64,000 bases of DNA from Podarcis raffonei (lineage: Eukaryota > Chordata > Lepidosauria > Squamata > Lacertidae), in the NCBI RefSeq assembly GCF_027172205.1, contig NC_070613.1:26252001-26316000 (forward strand), in the 5' to 3' direction. Of the stretch, positions 10,331 through 19,786 are shown in pieces. The notes under the pieces were generated by a model. The model was not told where the DNA came from. It saw nothing but the letters and a program-made list of their open reading frames with translations, and did not search any database. The position numbers and the translations under genes were made by a program. The stretch's first letter is position 1. Every line of letters begins with the position of its first letter.

Positions 10331-11640
10331 TTTAAGGAACAGCAGAAAGAGGAGGAAGGAAGTCAGGTTTTGAAAGGTCAAAATGATTGTAAAATTAGTG
10401 AAATGTATAAACTTCAAAAGTATAAATAATTTATTTATTTTTTAAAGACATGTGTGCCCTGAGGAAAGGCAGAAGGCAAAGAACCAAGCCAAGGAGTCCA
10501 GGTCATGGAGCACATTTATCAATAGCTCCTCACAGAAGCACCTATGACCTGAGACATAAGCGCTGGCTTGCATCCGTGACTGAGGAGGCCGACAGCGTGA
10601 CATTCTGTGTGTGACTTCGCTGTTGGATATTGAGGGGGCTCAGCCCCCTCCTTAAAAACTTGGGGGGGGGGCAAAGTGCTTCCATCCCCAGGAGCCAGCA
10701 CTGCTGGCCTGAGAGAAATGTTGGGGCAGCTCCTACCCCACCTTCCCTGGAGCGGCTGCAGGCCTGTTTCCCCTGAGGGAAGGCAGAGGCAAGGGAGGCC
10801 AAGCCAGGAAACATGTATACCATCAAGCTCCCCGTTGGCATGAGAGGACCCTGTCAGTCTTTGTTTAAAACAATGCATTTGTTTTAGTGTTTGAATCACA
10901 CTGTAAACTGCCTTGGGGGTATATAAACCCAAGAAAAAGTAAATAAATTAAATAAATAACTGAAAGAACCCACTGTCCACCTTCAAATACAGATAGCAAA
11001 GGCTCCCGTCTGAGACGTTGGAGGGCTGCTGCCTTTCAATAATGAGCAGCATGGACAAATTGTGCCGCTCGTTATAAGGCAACTTCCTGTGTGACTGCCT
11101 CTCAGAAGTTGGTTGAACACATCTTTTTTTAGGTTAAAGTACTGGAACACTGTGCTATTTAAATACACTCTGCTGCAAAACAATTAAATTGCACTCAAAC
11201 CACTTGGTTTTGTCCGATCAACATCATGAGTAAGAGTGACTTCAGTTGTAGCCACACAGCCTCAGCCTGTGTTTTCAAAAGTCCCACTGTTTATATAGTG
11301 TCATAGATTTATGGCTCAAGAGTCTGTTAGTGAATGGTATAAATTAATAAATGCTAGTATTTAGATAATATTTGGGGGCATGAAGGGAAATACAAGCTGC
11401 AGAACTGTGCCAGGCAGGAAATTTCTGGGTTAGCTAAGTGCAGAACCATGAAGGAACAATGGCACCGAGCCATTAAGGTCTATTAGCAATGCAAAATAAC
11501 AGTCCTCCCCCCACCCCCACTCTCTGAGGAATGGATAGAGAGACAGGAGAACTGACAGGTTGCCAAGGTGATGGGGGGGCACATGATGTCATAGGGAAAA
11601 ATGTCCTTTTTGAAATCTGGAGACGTTCTGGGAAAGAAAA
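10330..11640. other. Intergenic sequence with no recognised gene
   Basis: Apart from the 10840-10962 tail, this is mixed unique sequence. A short palindrome-like GAGGGGGCTCAGCCCCCTC lies at 10632-10650. Open frames on the minus strand here look fortuitous: no homology, and GC-rich filler. Confidence 0.4.
10840..10962 (+). repeat. LINE/SINE-like 3' end with AAAT tail
   Basis: Contains ACTGTAAACTGCCTTGGGGG, TATATAAACCC and a (AAAT)n-like tail, the arrangement typical of CR1/L2-type retroposon 3' ends. The class assignment is tentative. Confidence 0.4.
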
Positions 11641-12246
11641 GAACAAAGGCAGAACCATCTTGGCGCAGGCTGGAGGAGGCTGCCCTGAGAGCCATGACTG
11701 ACTAATGCTTTGGACCCAAGCTTGCTGAAGCTATGAGAGGGGCAGTGAGAGACAGTGTCCGCTCAGCCAGGACACTGAGGTCCTCCTCTGAGGGTCATCT
11801 GCAGGTTCCTTCACCATAAGAAGCGAAGTTACAGGGAACCAGGCAGAGGGCCTTTTCAGTGGTAGCACCCTCCCTGTAGAACACCTTCCCTTCCGATGTC
11901 AAGGAGATAAAGAATTACACAGCTTATAGAAGGCAGCCCTGTATCGAAAGGTTTTTAACCCTTGATGTTTTATGTTTTAAGATACACTGTACGCAGCCCA
12001 GAGTGGCTGGAGAAACCTAGTCAGATGGGCGGAGTATAAATAATAAAATTATTATTATTATTATCACTCTTGGGGTATAATGCTCTGAACCTCCTTCATT
12101 GAAGATTCCAGGTGAAAATATGTGTACAGTAAGCCATATGTATTAAATAGACTAGCCTCCGCTGTGCCTCATTTTGCACCCTGGGTGAGCGCCTGGAATC
12201 TTGCTACCACTTGGCAGATTGGGAATGGCAAGCAACCTTCGTAACA
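11640..12246 (+). mobile_element. LTR-like fossil interrupted by a LINE 3' end
   Basis: The right part (CCTCCGCTGTGCCTCATTTT, GGCAGATTGGGAATGGC, ending CGTAACA) matches the R-U5-like part of the 5081-5536 block. The left edge is uncertain. A CR1/L2-like LINE end at 11772-12064 lies within it, so this copy predates that insertion. It is an old broken solo LTR with no retroviral genes near it. Confidence 0.38.
11772..12064 (+). mobile_element. CR1/L2-like LINE 3' end
   Basis: Contains ACACCTTCCCTTCCGATGTC, GCAGCCCTGT, then GCAGCCCAGAGTGGCTGG and GGGCGGAGTATAAAT, ending in (ATT)n. The same arrangement occurs at 29262-29497 and, reversed, at 32029-32113. It is a 5'-truncated retroposon end. Confidence 0.7.
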
Positions 12247-12330
12247 ATGGGATTGCATACAGGCAGGCATGCGGGGGGGGGCAGGGAGGGGCAGCTCCCC
12301 CACCCAAATCAATAAAATTCAATAAAAATA

Positions 12331-12571
12331 CAGTGGTACCTCGGGTTACATACACTTCAGGTTACATACGCTTCAGGTTACAGACTCTGCTAACCCAGAA
12401 ATAGTGCTTCAGGTTAAGAACTTTGCTTTAGGATGAGAAGAGAAATCGTGCTCCGGCGGCGCGGCAGCAGCGGGAGGCCCCATTAGCTAAAGTGGTCTTC
12501 AGGTTAAGAACAGTTTCAGGTTAAGAACGGACCTCCGGAACGAATTAAGTACTTAACCTGAGGTACCACTG
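12331..12571 (+). mobile_element. Tigger/pogo-like MITE, copy 2
   Basis: 241 bp, very close to the 9457-9698 copy, with intact CAGTGGTACCTCGGGTTA and AGGTACCACTG ends and TA on both sides. Confidence 0.88.
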
Positions 12572-12739
12572 TACATAGCTTACTGAGGTTCTGCCGCCCG
12601 CAAAAGAAATCCTGGCTACGCCCATGGAGGCAGGCCCATTCTGTGGTTAGTTAAGATGGCTGCCGCTACAGAATTTTTTTGTGCACTTGACTTGGGACAG
12701 AAGAACCTGGCTCCTAATGCCCACTCCCACCCTGTCAAG

Positions 12740-12862
12740 AAATGCATTGGGTGACATCAGAACAGTCACCTAACCTACCTCACAAGGCTATTGTGGGAAT
12801 AAAATGACCGGAGAAAAGAACTATATATGCTACTCTTGAGTTCGTTGAGATGGGTAGGATTT
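12740..12862 (+). repeat. SINE fragment (CTACCTCACAAGG body)
   Basis: A body-and-tail fragment of the SINE family at 7781, recognised by CCTACCTCACAAGGCTATTG and the following GAGTTCGTTGAGATGG block. The tRNA-like head is missing or too decayed to see. Confidence 0.55.
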
Positions 12863-13186
12863 AAGTCAGGGGTTCCCAAAGCGTTGCCCATGGACCACCA
12901 GTGGTCTTGTGAGTCTGCAAAGTGGCATAACTACATGTGAATGAAGAAAGGGGTGTGTGAGAGGAATGGCAGGCACAATGGCTGCTGTTTCGTTCTTAGA
13001 ACCTGGCTGTCTGCCTGGAAGGTGAGGAAGAGGGAGTTAGTGATGGCAGGCGGAGATTCTGCCTTCCTCAGGGGAATAAAGCTACGGCTGGCAGCAAGAC
13101 AGGGAAAGGTCCTAAGCAGTCACCACTTCTAAACAACAGGAAGAAAAATCATTAAGTGGTCTTGGGCAGGGAGAGCTTGCGAACAG

Positions 13187-13402
13187 TTGGTATAATGGTT
13201 AACATAAAGGGCTAGGACTGGGAAGATCAGGGTTCAAGCCTCCATTCAGTCATGATGCACACTGAGTAAACTTGGGTCAGGTACTTTTTCCTCAGACCAG
13301 CAGACTACCTCACAAGGCTTTTGTGAAAACAGAAGAGGTTGAGAGAACATAAAGGTTAGCCCAAAGACAGCATATAAGTGTTAATAATTAAAACCTTAAA
13401 TA
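13187..13402 (+). repeat. tRNA-headed SINE (GATCAGGGTTC family)
   Basis: Has the head GGTATAATGGTTAACATAAA and a B-box-like GATCAGGGTTCAAGCC, then CTACCTCACAAGGCTTTTG and an AAATAAAT tail. It is diverged from the 7781 copy. Confidence 0.65.
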
Positions 13403-13969
13403 AATAAAATACTTAGGATTCTAGGCACCCAACCAACCACGACAGGAGGGAATTATTTAAAAGCAGCCAGAAGTTTATAGAAAATATTCAGCTCATACTC
13501 TTAACCACAACATTACACTGGCTCCAATATACAGTTCCGTGGACAAGTAAAAAGGTCAGGAGTTTAAAACTTTTGGAATGTAAAACTTTCTTACATTGTA
13601 GATAGTTCCTGTAGAAAGTGACACACAGGAGAAAGTAATAAGCTATCACTGATCTACATGATCAATAAACAATGCTTTTCTAACAGCAGCATTATAGATT
13701 TTACTGATTGGTTCTTTCTTTTCTCTGGAACTTAGAAGCACAATAAAGTTTTTTTCCTGATTATTCCTACTTGTTTGTATCCTCAGGGAATATTGATTAC
13801 TGTGATCAATATATTGGAAACATATATCTTCCTTCCCCTCTTATAATTCAGTTGCTACAAAAGCACTTGCAATAATAACATGAAAATTACAACCCATCTT
13901 TTTTGTAGCTGCTGTCATTGGCTATAAAACAGCAAAAGCAACAAACACACAGCAACTCTATGACACATC

Positions 13970-14105
13970 TACACAGAAGTGAGTAGTGCTGAATTCAAAG
14001 GGGAATACTCCCAGGCAGGCAGGATTTAGCATCGCAGCCTTTACAAAGAAGCAACCTCCAATGAACACAGTGGGTCTTACTTCTGAGTAAGTGTGTATAG
14101 CCTTG
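13970..14105 (-). repeat. Dispersed repeat with the ACTTCTGAGTAAGT motif
   Basis: Contains GGATTTAGCATCGCAGCCTT and GTGGGTCTTACTTCTGAGTA, the reverse of the 8037 family. Confidence 0.45.
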
Positions 14106-14599
14106 GGCTAGAAGTTTTGGAATCTGGCTCTTCCTTGTTCAGTTAATGAGACTTTTTCAACATTTGTTTTTAAGGAGCAAAGTGAAAAATCATACTTACT
14201 GAAATATAGCCTTCTTGAGTGCAAATATTCAGTGACAGAAAGCAGTCTGTGTTGACTGACCACTTGGACACAAAGGAGTGGAGGGGGTTCCCAAAGACCA
14301 GAAGTCTGAAACTGCTTTCTGTTGCTAGCAAGATAACGGTTGCTGCTTATTGGGATTATATAGCAGAGAAAGACACTGGCAGTATCATCCACTCCATTAA
14401 GTGAAAAAGGAGAGGAGAGGGGCTATAAATCACATAACCCCGCCTCTGTCCACATCATCTGCTCTGAGTCAATCAGCTACACAATCTGCTGCAATCTGCA
14501 TCTTTGTTCCCTTATCTTATCAATACATCCCTATTCCTGTGTACATCCTTGTCCAATAACAGCTGGGGTAGTTGTCCTAGGAAGAGATTTGCAGATAAA

Positions 14600-14790
14600 G
14601 CCTCTTGATGTTTACTCAGAAGTAAGTCCCACTTAGTTCAATGGGGCTCACTTCCTTGCAAAGTGGGTTTAGGATTGCAGCTTTAGACCCCCAATCCTAT
14701 GGGTGATTATTGGACATGAAGTTCAACTGGGCCCAGTAGTGGAGCTCACTCCCAGGTTAAGTGTGCAGAGAACTGCAGTCTAAAAGTGCT
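14600..14790 (+). repeat. Dispersed repeat with the ACTCAGAAGTAAGTCC motif
   Basis: TTTACTCAGAAGTAAGTCCC, TTCAATGGGGCTCACTTCC and GGATTGCAGC, then a second degraded unit with CACTCCCAGGTTAAG. Same family as 8037. Confidence 0.55.
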
Positions 14791-15088
14791 TCTCCTAGAA
14801 GCCAGCTGATTACATCTTGATTAAAACTAACAAACATTGAAGTCACAAATTTGTTAGAGAACATTCATTTCCCTAGAATATGGAAGACACTTTATTTAGA
14901 AGATGCCAAATGACGTTGCTTAACGAAAATATAATGAACAGTGATAGAATCACTGCTAAAAATACAACTGTTTAAATAATACAAACAGCAGCAGACAGGA
15001 CATTTAAAAAATACTTGTTTTGCATATTTAGTCAGTGAATAATAACAGGACTCTGTGGGCGGGGTACAATTTTAAAAAAATAAAACAG

Positions 15089-15090
<2 letters not shown>

Positions 15091-15137
<47 letters not shown>
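15091..15137. repeat. (TA)n microsatellite
   Basis: About 22 uninterrupted TA units. It abuts the 3' end of the LINE fragment on the minus strand and may have grown from its tail. Confidence 0.95.
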
Positions 15138-15138
<1 letters not shown>

Positions 15139-15595
15139 GATAAAAACAATAAAATAAACATCTTCTTCTTTGGTGATCACTCGTAGCCAAGTAAGATTGT
15201 CTTCCATAAACATGGTTTTAACGAGTCCGTAAGTGACTGTGGAGGCCAATTCTGGATCCACACGTCCTTCCACAGCGGGGACATTGGTTTCCGGGAGGGT
15301 GCTGATCACGGTGTGGATTTGCCAAGCGTGCCTTCCTCTAGCACGTTTCTCCCTTGCGTCCTGAGTTTGAGTGTCTTCAAAACCCATGACACCTTTGGTA
15401 AAGGCTGTTCTCCAACTGGAGCGCTCGCAGGCCAGTGTTTCCCAGTTGTCAGTGTTTATACTACATTTTTTTAGATTTGCCTTGAGACAGTCTTTAAATC
15501 TCTTCTGTTGACCACCAGCATTACGCTTTCCATTTTTAAGTTCGGAATAGAGTAGTTGCTTTGGAAGACGATCATCAGGCATAAACATAAGATAA
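15138..15595 (-). mobile_element. Non-LTR retrotransposon, C-terminal ORF fragment
   Basis: On the minus strand about 150 codons are open. They contain MPDDRLPKQLLYSELKNGKR, KRFKDCLKANLKK and NWETLACERSSWR, the pattern found after the reverse-transcriptase domain in several LINE clades (RTE/CR1-like; clade not fixed). The frame then runs into the TA repeat. Its openness suggests a fairly young or conserved copy, 5' truncated. Confidence 0.65.
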
Positions 15596-15599
15596 TAGG

Positions 15600-15900
15600 A
15601 ACAATAAAAAGTAATAAATACAGAGTCAGAGAAGCTCAGAAGCCACTAAGATCATTTAAAGCTAACAAAACACTAGACAAAACAAATGACAAAATGTGCT
15701 GAAATACCTGGTTGTTTTAATTCACTTGGAGAGAGCATTCCATACTCAAGGCATCATGACTGAAAATGTCCTCTTTCTGATCACCACCCATCCAAGTAAA
15801 GATGGCAGGTAGGACCCTGGGAATGACTCATGTACAGGGCCAGTCCAGGCTATCTTCCTGTCTGAAGTGGGTAAGAGGGCACCTTTCTCCCCACCACCAA
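15600..15900 (-). repeat. Probable LINE-derived block
   Basis: GAGAGAGCATTCCATACTC, GGCATCATGACTGAAAATGTC and ACAGGGCCAGTCC resemble a widespread retroposon segment also suggested at 51550-51965. Diverged; family not fixed. Confidence 0.35.
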
Positions 15901-16059
15901 CCTTGCAATCTTGGAGCTTCACAAAGAACAAATATTGGATATTATTTTCTACTCACTACAGAGTAAAGTCACTACTCTTGCTTATATCTCCTATAGACTT
16001 TAATTCGGCAAGTGACAATACTCTGATTCATTTCCTCGATGGTGTGGTATGAATGTGAG

Positions 16060-16239
16060 CAGTGCTTTTTTTTCTTTAAAAATGTTTAGGGGTACTCTCA
16101 TTTTGACTCAAGAAAATCACCATTTTATAGTTCAAATAGGGATAAATAAATACAGTAAATGGAAAAAAGTACAAAGATTCACAAAATGTTTTTGTGTACC
16201 CCCAAAAAAGAAGCACATACCCCCAGAAAAGAAGCACTG
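16060..16239. mobile_element. Short hAT-type element with perfect 8 bp target-site duplication
   Basis: Ends CAGTGCTTTTTTTTC and GAAAAGAAGCACTG, flanked by AATGTGAG at 16052-16059 and 16240-16247. The 8 bp duplication and CAGTG-type ends identify a hAT-superfamily non-autonomous element of 180 bp. A relative lies at 43817-43961. Confidence 0.88.
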
Positions 16240-16979
16240 AATGTGAGTATGGTGGGGTTTTTTAGAGCACTATTTTGTTCCGTTTTATACCCAAAGGAAT
16301 GGTCAGAAATTAGAAGCACTTGCTAACCATTTCTGAAGCAAAATTTAATTTCTGTTTGGTGGGGAGCATTTTTGAACACCAATACCGCATTTGGTTCAGT
16401 ATGTACATTGTAGTCATTAATTGACTCTTCCAGTGAAATTAAGAGAACCAACCATTGCCTTTTCCTCAGCAGATGGAGAAAGGTGTGCTGGGGGCAACAA
16501 ACTTTGCACTGGCTTTTCGTGTATGCGAGTCAAGATTGTTTGCTTGAGTGCCCACATTGCATCTTAACAAGAAACGACATACCTGTTTCTAAAGTCATTA
16601 TAACAGAATCATTGTTGTAGAAGAGGAGGGGGCTATGGCAGGAAATTGGCATCCTTATGGTGAACAAAAAACATGTCACTGAGCACAGCTCAAAGCGGGC
16701 TAATCATGTAAAGAGCTTCCATCATATACCAAACAACTTCCCCTTACTCAGTGCCCCCAGATGGAAAGAATGATTCAATTTAATTGATTTAGATACTTAT
16801 AAAACCTATCTCCTAGCTATCTAAGCAAACAGGCTTTAAAAACTCATTTCCTTCTCTTTTTCCCATTTCCTGTTACACCATCTCTGTGATTCAGGACAAA
16901 TCTATATTTCAGTTTACCTTTAGTTTAGTTTATACCTCTGTGATGCTAATTCATATGCTAGTTCATATACGTTCTCACT

Positions 16980-17040
16980 ACTTCATCCCTGACTGCTGGC
17001 CATGTTGGCTAGGGCTGATGGGAACTGACTACACTGTTAC
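16980..17040 (-). repeat. Fragment of a dispersed repeat (GCTAGGGCTGATGGGA)
   Basis: GGCCATGTTGGCTAGGGCTG followed by ATGGGAACTGACTAC; related blocks are at 20755-20815, 55560-55630 and 61000-61140. Confidence 0.45.
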
Positions 17041-17043
17041 AGA

Positions 17044-17386
17044 AAGGTAAAGGACCCCAGGTTAAGCCCAGTCAAAAGCAACTATGGGGTATGGCGCTTA
17101 TCTCGCTTCAGGCCCAGGGAGCCAGCGTTTGTCCACAGACAGTTTTCTGGGTCATGTGGCCCGCATGACTAAACTGCTTCTGGCGCAACAGAATACCATG
17201 ATGGAAGCCAGAGCACACGGAAATGCCGTTTACCTTCCCATTGCAGAGGTACCTATTTGCGCTGGTATGCTTTTGAACTGCTAGGTTGGCAGAAGCTCAC
17301 TCCGTTGCACGGATTCAAACTGCTGCCCTTCTGATCAGCAAGCCCAAGAGGCTCAATGGAGTAGACCACAGCACCAGCTGCTTCCT
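17044..17386 (-). repeat. Squamate tRNA-derived SINE, copy 1
   Basis: Reads from AAAGGTAAAGGACCCC through GGGTCATGTGGCCCGCATGA and CTGCTAGGTTGGCAG to a tRNA-like head on the right (GATTCAAACTGCTGCCCTTC, GGCTCAATGGAGTAGACCAC). The pol III head is therefore on the minus strand. The same element appears at 20820-21183 (-) and 35686-36043 (+); it resembles the ACA/Sauria type SINEs of squamates. Confidence 0.8.
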
Positions 17387-17970
17387 GTACCTTTTACTCT
17401 TACAGCAGAATAACCTCAAGAGGTGTGCAGAGCACTGTCTAGTCCTGTTGTTTTGGATAGTTTCAGTTAATAAGGCTCAAGGATGCAGACAAAGTGAAGG
17501 TGAGGGCAACCATTTGCACCCTAAAGCCTTGCCCTTCTTGGCTGATAAAAACTAGCAGGGAGGGGACAGCTGACTGGACCACGGAGGTGTCTCCTTTTGA
17601 GAGGGAGTGGTCGATCTCTGACTGCTTAAAGGAGACAGTGGTAAGACCACCCTTAAGAAGCCATGACGGGATTTTGAAAATTTAAATAATTACTGGCCAG
17701 TGCCAATCTTCCCTCTTTGATCCAGATATTTGAGCAGATGGCCACAGACCAGATCCAGGCACTCTTATAGTAAATCCATTCCAATTGAGATTTAGTCCTG
17801 GTTTTGGCTCAGAAACTGCTTTAGTCGACCTGTGTCCTCAAGAGACAAGACAGGGAAAACGTGTCCCTGACTTTTGATACCATCAACCATGGTAACTTTC
17901 ATGAGCGCAACCAGGATTTTTGGTTTTTTGGAGGGGCAGGACCAACACGATTGGGCAGTTACGTTATGTA

Positions 17971-19113
17971 CCGTATTTTTCCCTCTATTACACGCAGATT
18001 TTTTCTCCTAAAAAGTAAGGGGAAATGTCTGTGCGTGTTATTGAGCGAATGTGTGGTCCCTGGAGCTGACAAGCGCGAGTGAAGGCAAAAATCAGGCAAA
18101 TATCAAATCGTCCGGAGAAGGGGGGAAAGAGGAAGCTGCTGCTTTCCTGCATTCTGCCTCAGGGTCTTACTGCCCACCCGCTTCTGTTTCCTTACTGTGT
18201 TTGCTCAAACGGAACAAAGAGCAGAGAAAACCCCTCCCCTCCAGGCAAGCAGAGTGGAAAGCAGAGGGTCCAATTCCTCTCCGTGCGTCTGGGACTCGAA
18301 GGCAACATGCAGGTTGGGGCGGGGGGGGGGGAGAGAGAGCTGGTTGGCTTGTGTGTGTGTGGGACTTTTGCCTTCCTTTCCTCCCTCCGGTAAAACCCCT
18401 CTCCTGCATTCTTAGCCAGCTGCTTCTCTGCACACCCCTCTCCTTGTCGCTTCTATGTTTTTCCTTCCCTCCCTACTTAAAACGTGGTTCCAATCACGGA
18501 TCCACATGGATCCTCAGGATCTTTGCATTGAGTCACCCCAAATTCACCATCAGATCACATAGCAATGATCTGATGCAAAAACAGGGCTGCAATAGTGCAA
18601 AAACATGGTTACAAAGCACGGATCCACATGGATCCTCAGGATCTTTGCATTGGGTCACCCCAAATTCACCATCAGATCACATAGCATGTCCATGGCTACA
18701 GCCTGCACCAAAAAAATCACGCACCCACTGTTGCCTGGGGCTGCAGTGGTGCAAAAACGTGGTTACAAAGCATGGATCCACATGGATCCTTAGGATCTTT
18801 GCATTGGGTCACCCCAAATTCACCATCAGATCACATAGCATGTCCATGGCTACAGCCTGCACCAAAAAAATCACGCACCCACTGTTGCCTGGGGCTGCAA
18901 TGGTGCAAAAACGTGGTTACAAAGCATGGATCCTCAGGATCTTTGCATTGGGCTACCCCAAACTCACCGTCAAATCACATGTCTGTGGCCGCAGCATGAA
19001 GCACAAAAATGATACATCCACTGTTTCATTCAGATTTTTTTTTTCTTGTTTTCCTCCTCTAAAAACTATGTGCGTGTTATGGTCAGGTGCGTGTTATCGA
19101 GCGAAAAATACGG
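17971..19113. mobile_element. TA-flanked DNA transposon with internal minisatellite
   Basis: Ends CCGTATTTTTCCCTC and GAGCGAAAAATACGG, TA on both sides, and subterminal GTGCGTGTTATTGAGCG / GTGCGTGTTATCGAGCG. At 1143 bp it is the longest family member here. The interior holds a G-rich tract near 18320 and four tandem repeats at 18481-19024. It has no transposase. A long forward frame is a by-product of the repeats. It is inserted in a LINE. Confidence 0.8.
18481..19024 (+). repeat. Minisatellite, four units of about 154 bp
   Basis: Units begin at 18481, 18602, 18756 and 18910 with AACGTGGTT or AACATGGTT. Each contains GGATCCTCAGGATCTTTGCA (18781 copy: TTAGG) and ACCCCAAATTCACCATCAGA. Spacings are 121, 154 and 154 bp, with a last partial unit. 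Units two and three are nearly identical, so the array expanded recently relative to its host element. Confidence 0.9.
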
Positions 19114-19339
19114 TATTTCTATTGTTTTACTTGATGGGATGGAGCGGCTCTGCTTTACGGTGGTTCAGGTCTTACTTCCCAGGATGAAGATTATATGTAA
19201 AGGAAAGTCAGCTAATTTATTTTCTGTTCCCCACCCCGCCAAATCAGGATTTATTTATTTTTTGCAATTCTATGTGTACAAGGTCCGTCTGCCACGTTAT
19301 GACGTTTAGGATTCATTCCTACAGAGAGAAGTACTGTAT

Positions 19340-19786
19340 GGAATCTGCCTCGGTCCAGCTTCCGCTGCGCTCCCGATACGCTCCTACGCATTCCCCGCTC
19401 CCCGAACCCGCATGCACGGAATGCACGTGTGCAGACTCAAGAATTTCACTTCGCGTATCTGACGAAGCAGCTTCTAGCCCTCGAAATAAACGTGCCAGGC
19501 CTCTTTAAAAGGCAACCCTTTTGGAGCGAGGCACAAAATGTTCCGCGGCGCCCTCGTCGCCATTTGCAGCGGCAGCAGCTCCAGCGTCTCAAGGAAAGCT
19601 CTGCTCCAGCGCCCCGCGTAGACCTTCTCTCCCCGGCTCTTCGCGGTCCCGCCTTCCCCGCCCGCCCCGCCTCCGAGCAGGCGGGCCCGTCGCGGGTCGG
19701 CGTCACTCTCCTGCGCTGCTTCCCTGGCTCTGCATGCGCCCAAGCCTCCGCTGAAGGGAGCCCCTTTGCGCCCGCTGGTCACCATC
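19340..19786 (+). promoter_or_regulatory. CpG-rich GTPBP10 promoter region
   Basis: GC- and CpG-rich DNA directly upstream of the GTPBP10 start codon, in contrast to the AT-rich surroundings, and continuing to about 19940. No TATA box is evident. This is the expected housekeeping-gene promoter; the transcription start is not determined. Confidence 0.6.

Larger units (their letters stand above)
17480..19240 (+). mobile_element. CR1/L2-like LINE reverse-transcriptase fragment, interrupted
   Basis: Conceptual pieces resemble the RT of CR1/L2-type LINEs: the region matching the N-Y-R-P-V and Q-S-G-F-R-P-G-F-G-T-E-T-A-L blocks lies near 17680-17820, D-T-I-N-H-G near 17873-17893, and GSALRWFRSYFPG at 19147-19185. 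Between the last two sits the 1143 bp element at 17971-19113. The LINE has several stops and frameshifts and is clearly dead. Confidence 0.65.

Noticed and set aside
10519-10932. 137-codon minus-strand frame
   Set aside because: Overlaps a retroposon-like tail and low-complexity G/C runs, and has no recognisable family.
15028-15588. 186-codon minus-strand frame as a host gene
   Set aside because: Its residues match the C-terminal part of non-LTR retrotransposon ORFs and its end is read through a TA microsatellite.
18481-19024. CRISPR-like array
   Set aside because: Units are 121-154 bp and repeated over their whole length without distinct spacers, in a vertebrate genome; it is a minisatellite.
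18051-19187. 378-codon forward open frame, longest in the window
   Set aside because: It runs through the tandem repeats of a transposon, whose unit length happens to keep two frames open, and ends in LINE remnants. No domain and no exon structure.
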